64,000 nt of DNA from positions 124,001 through 188,000 of the forward strand of contig NZ_LBDA02000003.1 in the NCBI RefSeq assembly GCF_000980885.2. Direction: 5' to 3'. Shown here in pieces: positions 28,231 through 36,531 of this stretch. This DNA comes from Streptomyces malaysiense. GTDB lineage: Bacteria > Actinomycetota > Actinomycetes > Streptomycetales > Streptomycetaceae. How positions within the stretch are numbered: the first letter of the stretch is position 1; the number at the start of each line of letters is the position of its first letter. The notes below the pieces were generated by a model. It was not told the DNA's origin. It saw only the letters and a list, made by a program, of their open reading frames with translations, and made no database searches. The position numbers and the translations under genes are program-made.

Positions 28231-29502
28231 TTACTTGCCGAAGTCGGGGACCAGCTTGCCGATGGCGGCACCGGCGTTGCTCAGGCCCTGGTCCAGCGAC
28301 TCCTTGCCACTGGCGATCTTCGGCAGCTCGGTGTCGAGCGGCGCCCACAGCGAGCCGTACTCGGGCAGCGACGGCCGGGGCTGGGCGGCGGACAGCACGC
28401 GCTGGAAGCCGGCGGTGCCGGGGTCGGCCGTCACCTCGGCCGTGTAGGCGTCCGAGCGCGTCGGCAGGGTGGCGTTCTTCAGGGCGATGGTCTCCTGGGA
28501 GGAGGCCGAGGTCATGAAGTTGACGAACTTCAGGGCCGCCGCCTGGTGCGCCTTGTCGGAGCCGGCGTAGACCGCGAGGTTGTGGCCGCCGGTCGGGGCC
28601 TCCGCCTTGCCGGTGGAGCCGGCCGGGACGACCGCGACGCCCAGGTTGGTCTTGTCCTTGAAGGCGCTGCCCTTGTAGATGTTCGTGTTCTCCCAGGGGC
28701 CCTGGATGATCGCGGCGACCTTGCCGTTGGAGAACGCGTCCATGATGTGGGCGTAGGCGTCCGCGGTGGTGTCGGCCTTGTGCAGGCCCTTGCCGGAGAA
28801 CAGGCTCAGCCAGGTGGCGTACGCCTTCTTGGCGGCCGGCGTGTCGATGGTGACCTTCTTGGCGGCGACGTCGACGGTGTCGGTGCCCTCGCCGTACAGG
28901 AACGGCTGGCCGTAGTAGCCCGCGGTGGAGCCCCAGTAGCCGTCCTGGCCGGTCTTGTCCTTGATCTTGGCCGCGTCGCTCTTCAGCTCGTCCCAGGTCT
29001 TGGGCGGCGTGCTGATGCCGGCCTTCTTGAACAGGTCCTTGTTGTAGACCAGGGCCAGGGTGTCGGTGACCAGCGGCACGCCGTAGGTCTTGCCCTGGTA
29101 CTGCGCCTGCTTGATCAGGTTCGGCTCGAACTTGGCCTTGTCGGCGAGGGCCTCGGTGCCGTCCAGCGGCAGGAAGTAGCCCTTCTTGGCGAAGGCGGGG
29201 GTCCAGCCGACCTCGGAGCGCAGCACGTCCGGGGCGCCGGAGGCACCCGCGGCGGTGTCGAACTTGTTCTGCGCCTGGTCGAAGGGGACGTTGACGTACT
29301 TGACCTTGATGTTCTTGTTCGCAGCTTCGAACTTCTGAACGAGGGCCTTGTAGGTCGGTGCCTCATTCGTGGCGTTGGAGGTGTCCCACCAGGTGATGGT
29401 GACCGGCCCGTCCGACTTGCTGTCGCTGCTCCCGCCGCCACAGGCCGTCGCCGCGAGGGCGAGGGACGCCACCAGCGCGGAGGCCGCTATGCCACGCCGC
29501 AT
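28231..29502 (-). CDS. malE: Maltose/maltodextrin-binding lipoprotein MalE
   Basis: The product is 423 residues. A lipoprotein signal (RRGIAASALVASLALAATAC, lipobox LAATAC) anchors it to the outside of the membrane, and a typical GGGSSDSKSD linker follows. The body is a family 1 extracellular solute-binding protein (TITWWDTSNATNEAPTYKAL, later FPFLYGEG-like and GHNLAVYAGS segments). It captures maltodextrins for MalFG. The ATG at 29502 follows an AAGGAG ribosome site; upstream codons are leader sequence. It is transcribed divergently from malR, and the shared region carries several MalR-like sites. Confidence 0.95.
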   Translation of the reverse strand: MRRGIAASALVASLALAATACGGGSSDSKSDGPVTITWWDTSNATNEAPTYKALVQKFEAANKNIKVKYVNVPFDQAQNKFDTAAGASGAPDVLRSEVGWTPAFAKKGYFLPLDGTEALADKAKFEPNLIKQAQYQGKTYGVPLVTDTLALVYNKDLFKKAGISTPPKTWDELKSDAAKIKDKTGQDGYWGSTAGYYGQPFLYGEGTDTVDVAAKKVTIDTPAAKKAYATWLSLFSGKGLHKADTTADAYAHIMDAFSNGKVAAIIQGPWENTNIYKGSAFKDKTNLGVAVVPAGSTGKAEAPTGGHNLAVYAGSDKAHQAAALKFVNFMTSASSQETIALKNATLPTRSDAYTAEVTADPGTAGFQRVLSAAQPRPSLPEYGSLWAPLDTELPKIASGKESLDQGLSNAGAAIGKLVPDFGK

Positions 29503-29548
29503 GAGTTCTCCTTGAGGGTTAAGCCCGAGTGATGCCGACTGCGCCGAT

Positions 29549-29587
29549 GGGGGTGCCCCCGCTTGAGCGAAGCCGAGAGCGGGGGAG
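29549..29587. repeat. REP-like palindromic element in the malE leader
   Basis: A GC-rich element contains CCCCCGCT (29556-29563) and AGCGGGGG (29578-29585) around GAGCGAAGCCGAG. From memory, elements of this general form (CCCCGCT-GAGCGAAGC-GAGAGCGGGG) occur many times in Streptomyces intergenic DNA. Here it lies in the 5' leader of malE, where it could form a hairpin in the mRNA. Confidence 0.55.
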
Positions 29588-29636
29588 GCCGCCGGGCGTC
29601 TGGGAACGTAACAGCGATGTAAGCGTTGCGAAAGAC

Positions 29637-29657
29637 CTTGCAGAAAAAAAGTGCAAG
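29637..29657. promoter_or_regulatory. MalR operator candidate A in the malE-malR intergenic region
   Basis: CTTGCA (29637-29642) and TGCAAG (29652-29657) form a perfect 6-bp inverted repeat separated by an A-rich 9-bp spacer. The related motif GTTGCGAAAG lies 12 bp to its left. LacI-family MalR is known to bind TTGC-type repeats in this region in S. coelicolor. Confidence 0.65.
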
Positions 29658-29704
29658 GGAACACGATGGTTACCCTGTCGTTACCGCTCAGCGGTCCGCA
29701 GGAA

Positions 29705-29731
29705 CTTGTGCAAGACTCTGCAAGCTCTTGC
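29705..29731. promoter_or_regulatory. MalR operator candidate B near the malR start
   Basis: CTTGTGCAAG (29705-29714) is followed by GCAAGCTCTTGC (29720-29731), a perfect 12-bp palindrome. These half-sites match those before malE and the amylase genes. Their position 26 bp upstream of an ATG suggests autoregulation of malR. Confidence 0.6.
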
Positions 29732-29849
29732 CACGAACGAACTCAAAGGGAGCGCAATGAGGCAGCAACCCGCAGGAGGTCGTACGACCGCGCGCACCCG
29801 GCGCCCGAGCGGTGTGCAAGGCGAGAGACGACCGGTACAGTCCAGTGGC

Positions 29850-30884
29850 GTGACCACACGGCTTGCCGACATCGCAGCGCAGGCGGGGGTGAGCGAAGCG
29901 ACCGTCAGCCGGGTCCTCAACGGGAAGCCGGGCGTCGCCGCCACCACCCGCCAGTCCGTGCTCGCCGCACTCGACGTGCTCGGCTACGAACGGCCGGTAC
30001 GGCTGCGTCAGCGCAGCGAGGGTCTGGTCGGGCTCATCACGCCGGAGCTGGAGAACCCGATATTCCCTGCCCTGGCGCAGGTCATCGGCCAGGCGCTGAC
30101 CCGCCAGGGCTACACCCCGGTGCTCGCCACCCAGACCCCGGGCGGCTCCACCGAGGACGAGCTGACCGAGATGCTGGTGGACCGCGGTGTCGCGGGCATC
30201 ATCTACGTCTCCGGACTGCACGCCGACACCACCGCCGACATGCAGCGCTACGAGCGGCTGCGGGCGCAGGGGGTGCCCTTCGTGCTGGTGGACGGGTTCT
30301 CGCCGCAGGTGCAGGCGCCGTTCATCTCCCCCGACGACCGCGCCGCGATGACGCTCGCGGTCACCCACCTCGTCTCGCTCGGCCACACCCGGATCGGGCT
30401 CGCGCTCGGCCCGAAGCGGTTCGTGCCCGTGCAGCGCAAGATCGAGGGCTTCCTGCGGGCGATGCAGGACCAGTTGGGGCTCGGCGCCGAGATGGTGGAG
30501 ACCGAGCTGGTGCAGCACTCGCTGTACACCCTGGAGGGCGGTCAGGCGGCCGCGACGGCGCTGATCGAGCGGGACTGCACCGCGGTGGTCTGCGCCAGCG
30601 ACATGATGGCCCTCGGCGCCATACGGGCCGCCCGGCAGCGCGGCCTGGAGGTCCCGCGGGACGTGTCCGTGGTCGGTTTCGACGACTCCCCGCTGATCGC
30701 GTTCACCGACCCGCCGCTCACCACGGTCCGCAAGCCGGTCCCGGCGATGGGGCAGGCCGCGGTGCGCACGCTCCTGGAGGAGATCGGCGGTACGCCCGCG
30801 CCGCACAGCGAGTTCGTGTTCATGCCGGAGCTGGTGGTGCGCGGGTCCACGGCCTCGGCGCCGCACCTGCTGCGCACGTCGTAG
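29850..30884 (+). CDS. malR: LacI-family maltose regulator MalR
   Basis: The product is 344 residues from a GTG at 29850. The LacI HTH is TRLADIAAQAGVSEATVSRV with the hinge LNGKPGVAATTRQSVLAALD, and a periplasmic-binding-protein-like effector domain follows. The length and start match MalR/Reg1 of S. coelicolor and S. lividans, which represses malEFG and amylase genes unless maltose or maltotriose is present. An in-frame ATG at 29757 has a better ribosome site (AAGGGAG) and would add 31 basic, low-complexity residues, so the true start is uncertain. A tandem duplication overlaps the stop codon. Confidence 0.92.
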   Translation: MTTRLADIAAQAGVSEATVSRVLNGKPGVAATTRQSVLAALDVLGYERPVRLRQRSEGLVGLITPELENPIFPALAQVIGQALTRQGYTPVLATQTPGGSTEDELTEMLVDRGVAGIIYVSGLHADTTADMQRYERLRAQGVPFVLVDGFSPQVQAPFISPDDRAAMTLAVTHLVSLGHTRIGLALGPKRFVPVQRKIEGFLRAMQDQLGLGAEMVETELVQHSLYTLEGGQAAATALIERDCTAVVCASDMMALGAIRAARQRGLEVPRDVSVVGFDDSPLIAFTDPPLTTVRKPVPAMGQAAVRTLLEEIGGTPAPHSEFVFMPELVVRGSTASAPHLLRTS

Positions 30885-30909
30885 AACTCCTGCGCACGTC
30901 GTAGGACTC
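30870..30909 (+). repeat. 20-bp tandem duplication over the malR stop codon
   Basis: The 20 bp at 30870-30889, starting CTGCGCACGTCGTAG, are repeated at 30890-30909 with a single mismatch. The unit contains the malR stop TAG, so the stop codon is duplicated. The reading frame is not affected. Confidence 0.8.
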
Positions 30910-30991
30910 TGCCTGTGCCGCAGAAGATGCGGGGCGGACCCGGCCTTGGGATGATCGGGCTCCGGTGCCTTTTCTGGCAGACTTGATGCCT

Positions 30992-31864
30992 ATGAGTGAC
31001 TCTACCGTGACGCAGTGGGAAGGTCGCGAAGAGGCGGCCGGTCCGCGGGCCGACACGGGCAGGGACGGCAGAGGCGTGCGAGGGTCGCTGCGCCGGCTGC
31101 GGCGGCCGCGCGGTCCCCGGCTCCGGTTCGAGATCCTTCTGATCGCGGTGAGTTACTGGCTGTACTCGCTGATCCGCAACGCGGTGCCCGAGCAGAAGGG
31201 CGAGGCGCTGCGCAACGCGGACTGGATCTGGCGCACGGAGCAGGCGCTCGGCATCGATGTGGAGCGGTCCGTCAATCACGCCGTGAACGCGGTGACTTGG
31301 CTGATCATCGGCATGAACTACTACTACGCCACACTGCACTTCATCATGACGCTCGGCGTCCTGGTGTGGCTGTACCGGTGGCATCCGGGGCGGTACGCGG
31401 CCGCGCGCCTCGCGCTCTTCGCCACCACGGGGGGCGCGTTGGCGGGGTACTACCTGTTCCCGCTCGCCCCGCCCCGCCTGATGCGGGGCGGGCGCTTCGT
31501 GGACACGGTGATGGTGCACCACACCTGGGGCTCGATGGCCTCCGGGGACCTCAAGCACATGTCCAACCAGTACGCGGCGATGCCGTCCATGCACATCGGC
31601 TGGTCGCTGTGGTGCGGGCTGACGATCTTCGCGCTGGCGTCGGCGCCGTGGGCGCGGGTGCTGGGTCTGCTGTATCCGGTGGCGACGCTGGTGGTCATCG
31701 TCTCCACGGCCAATCACTTCTGGCTGGACGCGGTGGGGGGCGTCCTCTGCCTCTCCTTCGGGTTCACGGTGGCGAGGGTCTGGTACGGGACCGGGCCCTA
31801 CGCGTTGCCCCGGGGGACCCGCGAGGGCGCGGGCCCGCGGCCCGGCTACGCGTCGTCGTCGTAG
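30992..31864 (+). CDS. PAP2-superfamily membrane phosphatase
   Basis: The product is 290 residues. A charged N-terminal tail of about 45 residues precedes five to six membrane segments. The PAP2-type catalytic motifs are YAAMPSMHIGWSLW (His donor) and STANHFWLDAVGG (nucleophile His plus Asp). This subtype resembles the Aur1/inositol-phosphotransferase-like PAP2_3 group, which acts on lipid phosphates at the membrane. The start (ATG 30992) lacks a strong ribosome site; ATGs at 30986 and 30965 are alternatives. Its 3' end overlaps the convergent glnE gene by 19 bp. Confidence 0.88.
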   Translation: MSDSTVTQWEGREEAAGPRADTGRDGRGVRGSLRRLRRPRGPRLRFEILLIAVSYWLYSLIRNAVPEQKGEALRNADWIWRTEQALGIDVERSVNHAVNAVTWLIIGMNYYYATLHFIMTLGVLVWLYRWHPGRYAAARLALFATTGGALAGYYLFPLAPPRLMRGGRFVDTVMVHHTWGSMASGDLKHMSNQYAAMPSMHIGWSLWCGLTIFALASAPWARVLGLLYPVATLVVIVSTANHFWLDAVGGVLCLSFGFTVARVWYGTGPYALPRGTREGAGPRPGYASSS

Positions 31865-34851
31865 AAGAGTTCCTCCATGACCGTGCGTGCCTTGCGCGTC
31901 GTACGGCCGTACGCGTCCAGCATGTCGCCGGCGTGCCCCTCGCCGTAGCCCAGGTAGCGGCCCACCGCGGCCAGCTCGCGGGGCTGGGTCGGGAAGGTGT
32001 CGCCCGCCCGGCCGCGCACCAGCATCACCGCGTTGCGGACCCGGGTGGCCAGCACCCACGCCTCGTCCAGGGTCGCCGTCTCCTCCTCGCCCAGCAGACC
32101 CGCCTCCCGCGCGGCCGCCAGCGCGGCCCGGGTGCGGGTCGTGCGCAGTCCGGGGATCTCGTGGGCGTGCCGGAGCTGGAGCAGCTGGACGGTCCACTCC
32201 ACGTCCGAGAGGCCGCCGGGGCCCAGCTTGGTGTGCAGCCGGGGGTCGGCGCCGCGGGGCAGCCGTTCCGACTCCATGCGGGCCTTGAGCCGGCGGATCT
32301 CGCGCACGGAGTCCTCCGTCAGGCCGCGCGCCGGGTAGCGCAGCGGGTCGATCAGCTCGACGAAACGGCGGCCGAGGTCGGCGTCGCCCGCGAACGGCTC
32401 CGCCCGCAGCAGCGCCTGGGACTCCCAGACCAGCGACCAGCGGCGGTAGTACGCCGCGTACGACTTCAGCGTGCGCACCAGCGGGCCCGACTTGCCCTCC
32501 GGGCGCAGGCCGGCGTCGATCAGCAGCGGCGGGTCGGCGCTGGGCAGCTGGAGCAGCCTGCGCATCTCGGCGACGACCTTGTTCGCGGCCGCGGTGGCCT
32601 CCTGCTCGTCCACGCCGTCCTGCGGTTCGTGCACGAACAGGACGTCCGCGTCGGAGCCGTAGCCCAGTTCGTGGCCGCCGAAACGGCCCATGCCGATGAT
32701 CGCGAACCGGGTGGGCAGCGTGTCGCCCCAGCCGGCCCGCACCACCGCGCGCAGCGTGCCCGCGAGGGTGGCCGCCGTGAGGTCGGAGACGGCGCCGCCG
32801 ACGAGGTCGACCAGGGCGCCCTGGTCGGCCTGCACGGGGGTGGCCTCGGTGCCGTAGGAGGCGACGATGTCGGTGGCGGCGGTGCGGAAGAGTTCGCGGC
32901 GGCGGACGCCGCGGGCGGCGGTGACGCCCTGCTCGCCGTTCTCCGCCCGGCCGACGGCGGCCAGGATCTCCTGTTCGAGGGCCGCGCGGCCGCGGGGGGT
33001 GAGGCCGGCGCTCGCGCCGTCGCCGTCGCCGAGGAGGGCGACGGCCTCGGGGGCGCGCATGAGGAGGTCGGGGGCGAGCCGGCCCGCCGACAGGACGCGG
33101 GCCAGGTTCTCGGCGGCGGCGCCCTCGTCGCGGAGCAGGCGCAGGTACCAGGGGGTCTTGCCGAGGGCGTCGGAGACCTTGCGGAAGTTCAGCAGACCGG
33201 CGTCCGGGTCGGCGGAGTCGGCGAACCAGCCCAGCAGGACGGGGAGCAGGGTGCGCTGGATCGCGGCCTTGCGGGTGACGCCCGAGGCGAGGGCCTCCAG
33301 GTGGCGCAGCGCGGCGGCGGGGTCGGCGTAGCCGAGGGCCACCAGGCGCTCCCGGGCGGCCTCCGGCCTGAGGCGGGCCTCGCCGGGGGCGAGCTGGGCG
33401 ACGGCGTCCAGGAGCGGGCGGTAGAACAGCTTCTCGTGCAGCCGCCGTACGACGCCGGCGTGCCGTTTCCACTCGCGGTTCAGCTCGCTCACGGGGTTGG
33501 CGCGCAGGCCGAGCGAGCGGCCCAGGCGGCGGAGGTCCTCCTCGGCGGTGGGGACGAGGTGGGTGCGGCGCAGGCGGTACAGCTGGATGCGGTGTTCCAT
33601 CGCCCGCAGGAAGCGGTACGCCTCGTCCAGGCGGGCGGCGTCCTCCCGGCCCACGTAGCCGCCGGCGGCGAGGGCCTTGAGGGCGTGGAGGGTGGTGCCG
33701 CTGCGCAGGGTGGGGTCGGTGCGGCCGTGGACCAACTGGAGGAGCTGTACGGCGAACTCGACGTCCCGCAGGCCGCCGGGGCCGAGCTTCAGTTCACGGT
33801 CGACCTCGGTCGGGGGGATGTTGTCGACCACGCGGCGGCGCATCTTCTGCACGTCCGCGACGAAGTTGTCGCGGTCGGCCGCCTGCCACACCAGGGGGTG
33901 CAGCGCGTCCAGGTACGCGCGGCCGAGGTCCTCGTCGCCGGCGACCGGGCAGGCCTTGAGCAGGGCCTGGAACTCCCATGTCTTCGCCCAGCGTTGGTAG
34001 TAGGCGACGTGGGAGGAGAGGGTGCGGACGAGGGGGCCGTTGCGGCCCTCGGGGCGGAGGTTGGCGTCGACCGGCCAGATGGAACCCTCGACGGTGGTCT
34101 CGGAGCAGATCCGCATCAGGTGCGAGGCGAGGTTGGTGGCCGCGCGCAGGGCCTTGGTCTCGTCGGTGCCCTCGGCGGCTTCCGCCACGAAGATCACGTC
34201 CACGTCGGAGACGTAGTTCAGTTCGTGGCCGCCGCACTTGCCCATGCCGATCACCGAGAGGCGGCAGGCGGCGGCGTCCTCGGGGGCGGCGGCCTGGGCC
34301 ATGGCGAGGGCGGCGCGGAGGGTGGCGGTGGCGAGGTCGGCCAGCTCGGCGGCGGTCTCGGCGACGTCGGTGGTGCCGCAGACGTCGCGGGCGGCGATGG
34401 AGAGGAGGCAGCGGCGGTAGGCGACGCGGAGGGCGACGGGGCCGGTGGCGCCGTCCAGGCCGCGTTCGAACTCCGCGACGCCGGGGTGGAGGTCGTGGGG
34501 TTCGTACGTGACCAGGGCCTGCCAGTCGGTGGGGTGGCGGGCGAGGTGGTCGGCGAGGGCGGCGGAGGCGCCCAGGACGCCCAGGAGGCGGTCCCGCAGG
34601 GGTTTGGCCGCGATGAGGGTGTCGAGGAGTTCGCGGTGGGAGTTCGGGGCGGGCTGGGCTTCCAGGAGGCGGACGAGGCCGTGCAGGGCGAGGTCGGGGT
34701 CGGCGGTGGCGCCCAGGGCTTCGAGGAGGAAGGGGTCGTCGCGGACCGGGGCGAGTTCGGTGGTGTCGAGGAGGCGTTCGGCGGCGGTGGCGTCGGTGAA
34801 GCCGTGCCGGAGCAGGCGCGTGAAGGTGCTGCTTCTGCGGCCCGGCGTCAT
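31846..34851 (-). CDS. glnE: Glutamine-synthetase adenylyltransferase GlnE
   Basis: The product is 1001 residues, the normal length. Two nucleotidyltransferase halves are visible: the deadenylylase-type motif GMGKCGGHELNYVSDVDVIF near residue 202, and the adenylylase motif GMGRFGGHELGYGSDADVLF near 717. Each is followed by a helical linker with EFAVQLLQLVHG or EWTVQLLQLRHA. It adenylylates and deadenylylates Tyr397 of GlnA according to nitrogen status. The ATG at 34851 follows GAGGGGAG. No GlnR box is obvious upstream. Confidence 0.97.
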   Translation of the reverse strand: MTPGRRSSTFTRLLRHGFTDATAAERLLDTTELAPVRDDPFLLEALGATADPDLALHGLVRLLEAQPAPNSHRELLDTLIAAKPLRDRLLGVLGASAALADHLARHPTDWQALVTYEPHDLHPGVAEFERGLDGATGPVALRVAYRRCLLSIAARDVCGTTDVAETAAELADLATATLRAALAMAQAAAPEDAAACRLSVIGMGKCGGHELNYVSDVDVIFVAEAAEGTDETKALRAATNLASHLMRICSETTVEGSIWPVDANLRPEGRNGPLVRTLSSHVAYYQRWAKTWEFQALLKACPVAGDEDLGRAYLDALHPLVWQAADRDNFVADVQKMRRRVVDNIPPTEVDRELKLGPGGLRDVEFAVQLLQLVHGRTDPTLRSGTTLHALKALAAGGYVGREDAARLDEAYRFLRAMEHRIQLYRLRRTHLVPTAEEDLRRLGRSLGLRANPVSELNREWKRHAGVVRRLHEKLFYRPLLDAVAQLAPGEARLRPEAARERLVALGYADPAAALRHLEALASGVTRKAAIQRTLLPVLLGWFADSADPDAGLLNFRKVSDALGKTPWYLRLLRDEGAAAENLARVLSAGRLAPDLLMRAPEAVALLGDGDGASAGLTPRGRAALEQEILAAVGRAENGEQGVTAARGVRRRELFRTAATDIVASYGTEATPVQADQGALVDLVGGAVSDLTAATLAGTLRAVVRAGWGDTLPTRFAIIGMGRFGGHELGYGSDADVLFVHEPQDGVDEQEATAAANKVVAEMRRLLQLPSADPPLLIDAGLRPEGKSGPLVRTLKSYAAYYRRWSLVWESQALLRAEPFAGDADLGRRFVELIDPLRYPARGLTEDSVREIRRLKARMESERLPRGADPRLHTKLGPGGLSDVEWTVQLLQLRHAHEIPGLRTTRTRAALAAAREAGLLGEEETATLDEAWVLATRVRNAVMLVRGRAGDTFPTQPRELAAVGRYLGYGEGHAGDMLDAYGRTTRKARTVMEELFYDDDA

Positions 34852-35315
34852 CTGTGGGGCTCCCCTCGGGGTCACTCTGGTCCTGGAGGGAGCGTAGTCG
34901 CCTGCGGCCGGCCGTGCCGGGTCGGGTCGGGGAGGTACGGGACGGGGAGGGGCAGGGTGGGGCCCTGGCGTGCCCGAGGGGAAGGCGGATGCCTGCGGCG
35001 GCCGCTGGTGCGCCGTGGTGGCTCGGGTCGCGCCCGAGGGGAGGTGGTGAGTCGGTGCCCCGGCGGGTGGTGTCCGTCCTCGGGCCGGCGGAGAGTTGAC
35101 CGAGTGGTTCGACGAGTCGATGCCGACCGCTGCGGGCGGACACCACCCGCCGTGTCCCCACCCCGCCGCGGGCGACCGCGGGCCCGGACCGGGCGGGCTC
35201 CGGCCACCCGGCGAATTCGCTCATCCTTCATTCCCGGGGCGGAAGGAGGGCCGGCTGGCGTGTGCATGCTCAGGGGTGCGTCAGCGCCGCGTCAGCGCCG
35301 CTCCCCCGGCTCGGA
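34852..35315. other. Gene-free region upstream of glnE
   Basis: About 460 bp with no supported gene. It carries the glnE promoter on the minus side and a perfect 16-bp long-range inverted repeat at 35061-35076 and 35137-35152. The reading frames here have no recognisable protein similarity. Confidence 0.55.
35061..35152. repeat. Perfect 16-bp inverted repeat enclosing 60 bp
   Basis: CGGCGGGTGGTGTCCG at 35061-35076 is exactly complementary to CGGACACCACCCGCCG at 35137-35152. The stem can be extended by three base pairs (one G-U) inside. No gene lies within. It could be the ends of a small mobile remnant or a long-range RNA/DNA hairpin. It adjoins a decayed gene. Confidence 0.65.
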
Positions 35316-35792
35316 GGTCGATGTGTCGTCACGTGGTTCCCGTACCGCCGCGCTCTCGCCGTGCCGGCCGCCGCCTTCGGCGGGATGGGGACGGGTGGAT
35401 CGTCCGCGCGGGCCGCGGGGGTGTGCCCAGTCCGGATCATGTGGTGGTCGTGGTGGTCGTGGTGGTCGAGAACCACGCCGACAGCCAGGTCATCGGGTCC
35501 CCCAGCGCGCCGTACATCGACTCGCTGAAGGCCGGCGGTGCCTACCTGTCGCAGTCGTACGCCGCCACGCATCCCAGCCGGCCGAACCACTTCGCCCTGT
35601 TCTCACGATTCGAGGAGCGGCAACCGGATTCCCACCCTGCTGTACGGGCAGCCGGTGGTCGCGGGATCGTCCAGTTCCGTCACGTACAACCACTACGACG
35701 CGCTGCGCACCCTGGAGGGCAGCCAGGGGCTGAGCGCGCACGCGGGGAACGCCGCCTCCGCGAAGGACATCAGCGGGATCTGGGCGGGCTGA
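35316..35792 (+). pseudogene. Decayed secreted phosphoesterase gene (acid phosphatase/phospholipase C-like)
   Basis: Three pieces of one protein occur in order but in different frames. A signal-peptide-like piece (WFPYRRALAVPAAAFGG...ARAAGV) is in one frame. After a 2-bp shift near 35428, PDHVVVVV and ENHADSQVIGSPSAPYIDSL, followed by AATHPSRPNHFALFS, are in a second frame. From about 35610, GNRIPTLLYGQPVVAG and HAGNAASAKDISGIWAG are back in the first frame. ENHADSQ and THPSxPN are family motifs (PF04185). The central 130 or so residues are missing. A GTGGTC repeat expansion also inflates the valine run. The gene cannot make a functional enzyme. Confidence 0.8.
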
Positions 35793-36435
35793 GGGGGTTC
35801 TCGGCTCCGGCGCGCTGGGTCGGGAACTCCCCCACACCGCGCAGGAGTCCGAAGAGTTCCGTGGACGAGCCGGCCACTCCGCTGCCGCCCGCGTCCGTGA
35901 TCTCCCCGCGCAGGGCGAGGGCGCGGGCGGTGGCGTAGACGAAGACCGGGATCGTGTCGCCCTGGGCCCGCAGCTCCCGGATCAGGTCGAGGCCGGCGGC
36001 GCGGTTGGTGCGGGTCCCCTCCCGGCGGCTCATGTCCGAGATGACGGCGTCGAAGGTGCGGTGGGGGCGGGCGAGGGCACGCAGGGCCTCGTCCGTCGAC
36101 CTCGCCAGGACGACGTCGACGCCCAGGGCCCGGAGTTGGGCCACCTCGGTGGCGTTGTTCTCCGGGCGGTCGTCCACCCAGAGCACGGAGTCCAGGATGC
36201 GCGAGACCGCCGGTGCGCGCGCGGAGGCCAGCCGGCCCTGGAGGTCGGCCGTGGTCCGGATCAGGCTCTCCGAGACCTCCTGCACCGACAGCTCGGCCTC
36301 GCCCACCTTGATCGTGAAGCCCCGGGAGCGGGCTATCTCCTTGATCAGGGGGAACAGGCGCCAGAGCACGACACCCGTCATGAGCGGCCAGGCCAAGCCG
36401 GTGAGAGCCTTGATCAGTTCCGTCGCGTCCCGCAC
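35770..36435 (-). CDS. Membrane-anchored receiver-like protein
   Basis: The product is 221 residues from a GTG at 36435 with a GGGGGAG ribosome site. One membrane segment (about residues 8-32, LTGLAWPLMTGVVLWRLFP) is followed by a short helical linker and a CheY-like receiver fold: ILDSVLWVDDRPENN supplies the acidic pair, and FDAVISDMSR carries the phospho-accepting Asp candidate. The segment IPVFVYATARALA fits the conserved Thr/Lys region, but without the Lys. It is therefore an atypical, stand-alone receiver at the membrane. Its last 23 bp overlap the pseudogene on the opposite strand. Confidence 0.8.
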   Translation of the reverse strand: MRDATELIKALTGLAWPLMTGVVLWRLFPLIKEIARSRGFTIKVGEAELSVQEVSESLIRTTADLQGRLASARAPAVSRILDSVLWVDDRPENNATEVAQLRALGVDVVLARSTDEALRALARPHRTFDAVISDMSRREGTRTNRAAGLDLIRELRAQGDTIPVFVYATARALALRGEITDAGGSGVAGSSTELFGLLRGVGEFPTQRAGAENPLSPPRSR

Positions 36436-36531
36436 GAAGCTCCCCCGAGGTCGAATAGGCGTGTGTCCGATTCTCGCAGGGGGGAGCGGCGGGGCCGGTC
36501 GTTTTCGGGCGGCCCCGGTGGCGGGGGACGG

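Noticed and set aside
29757..30884. MalR with a 31-residue N-terminal extension starting at ATG 29757
   Set aside because: It has the better ribosome site but gives a non-conserved extension and a longer protein than known MalR/Reg1. Kept only as an alternative start.
31015..35733. A 1572-codon open frame on the plus strand, opposite glnE
   Set aside because: Same compositional artefact; glnE on the other strand has clear domains, and this frame also overlaps the real PAP2 gene in a different frame.
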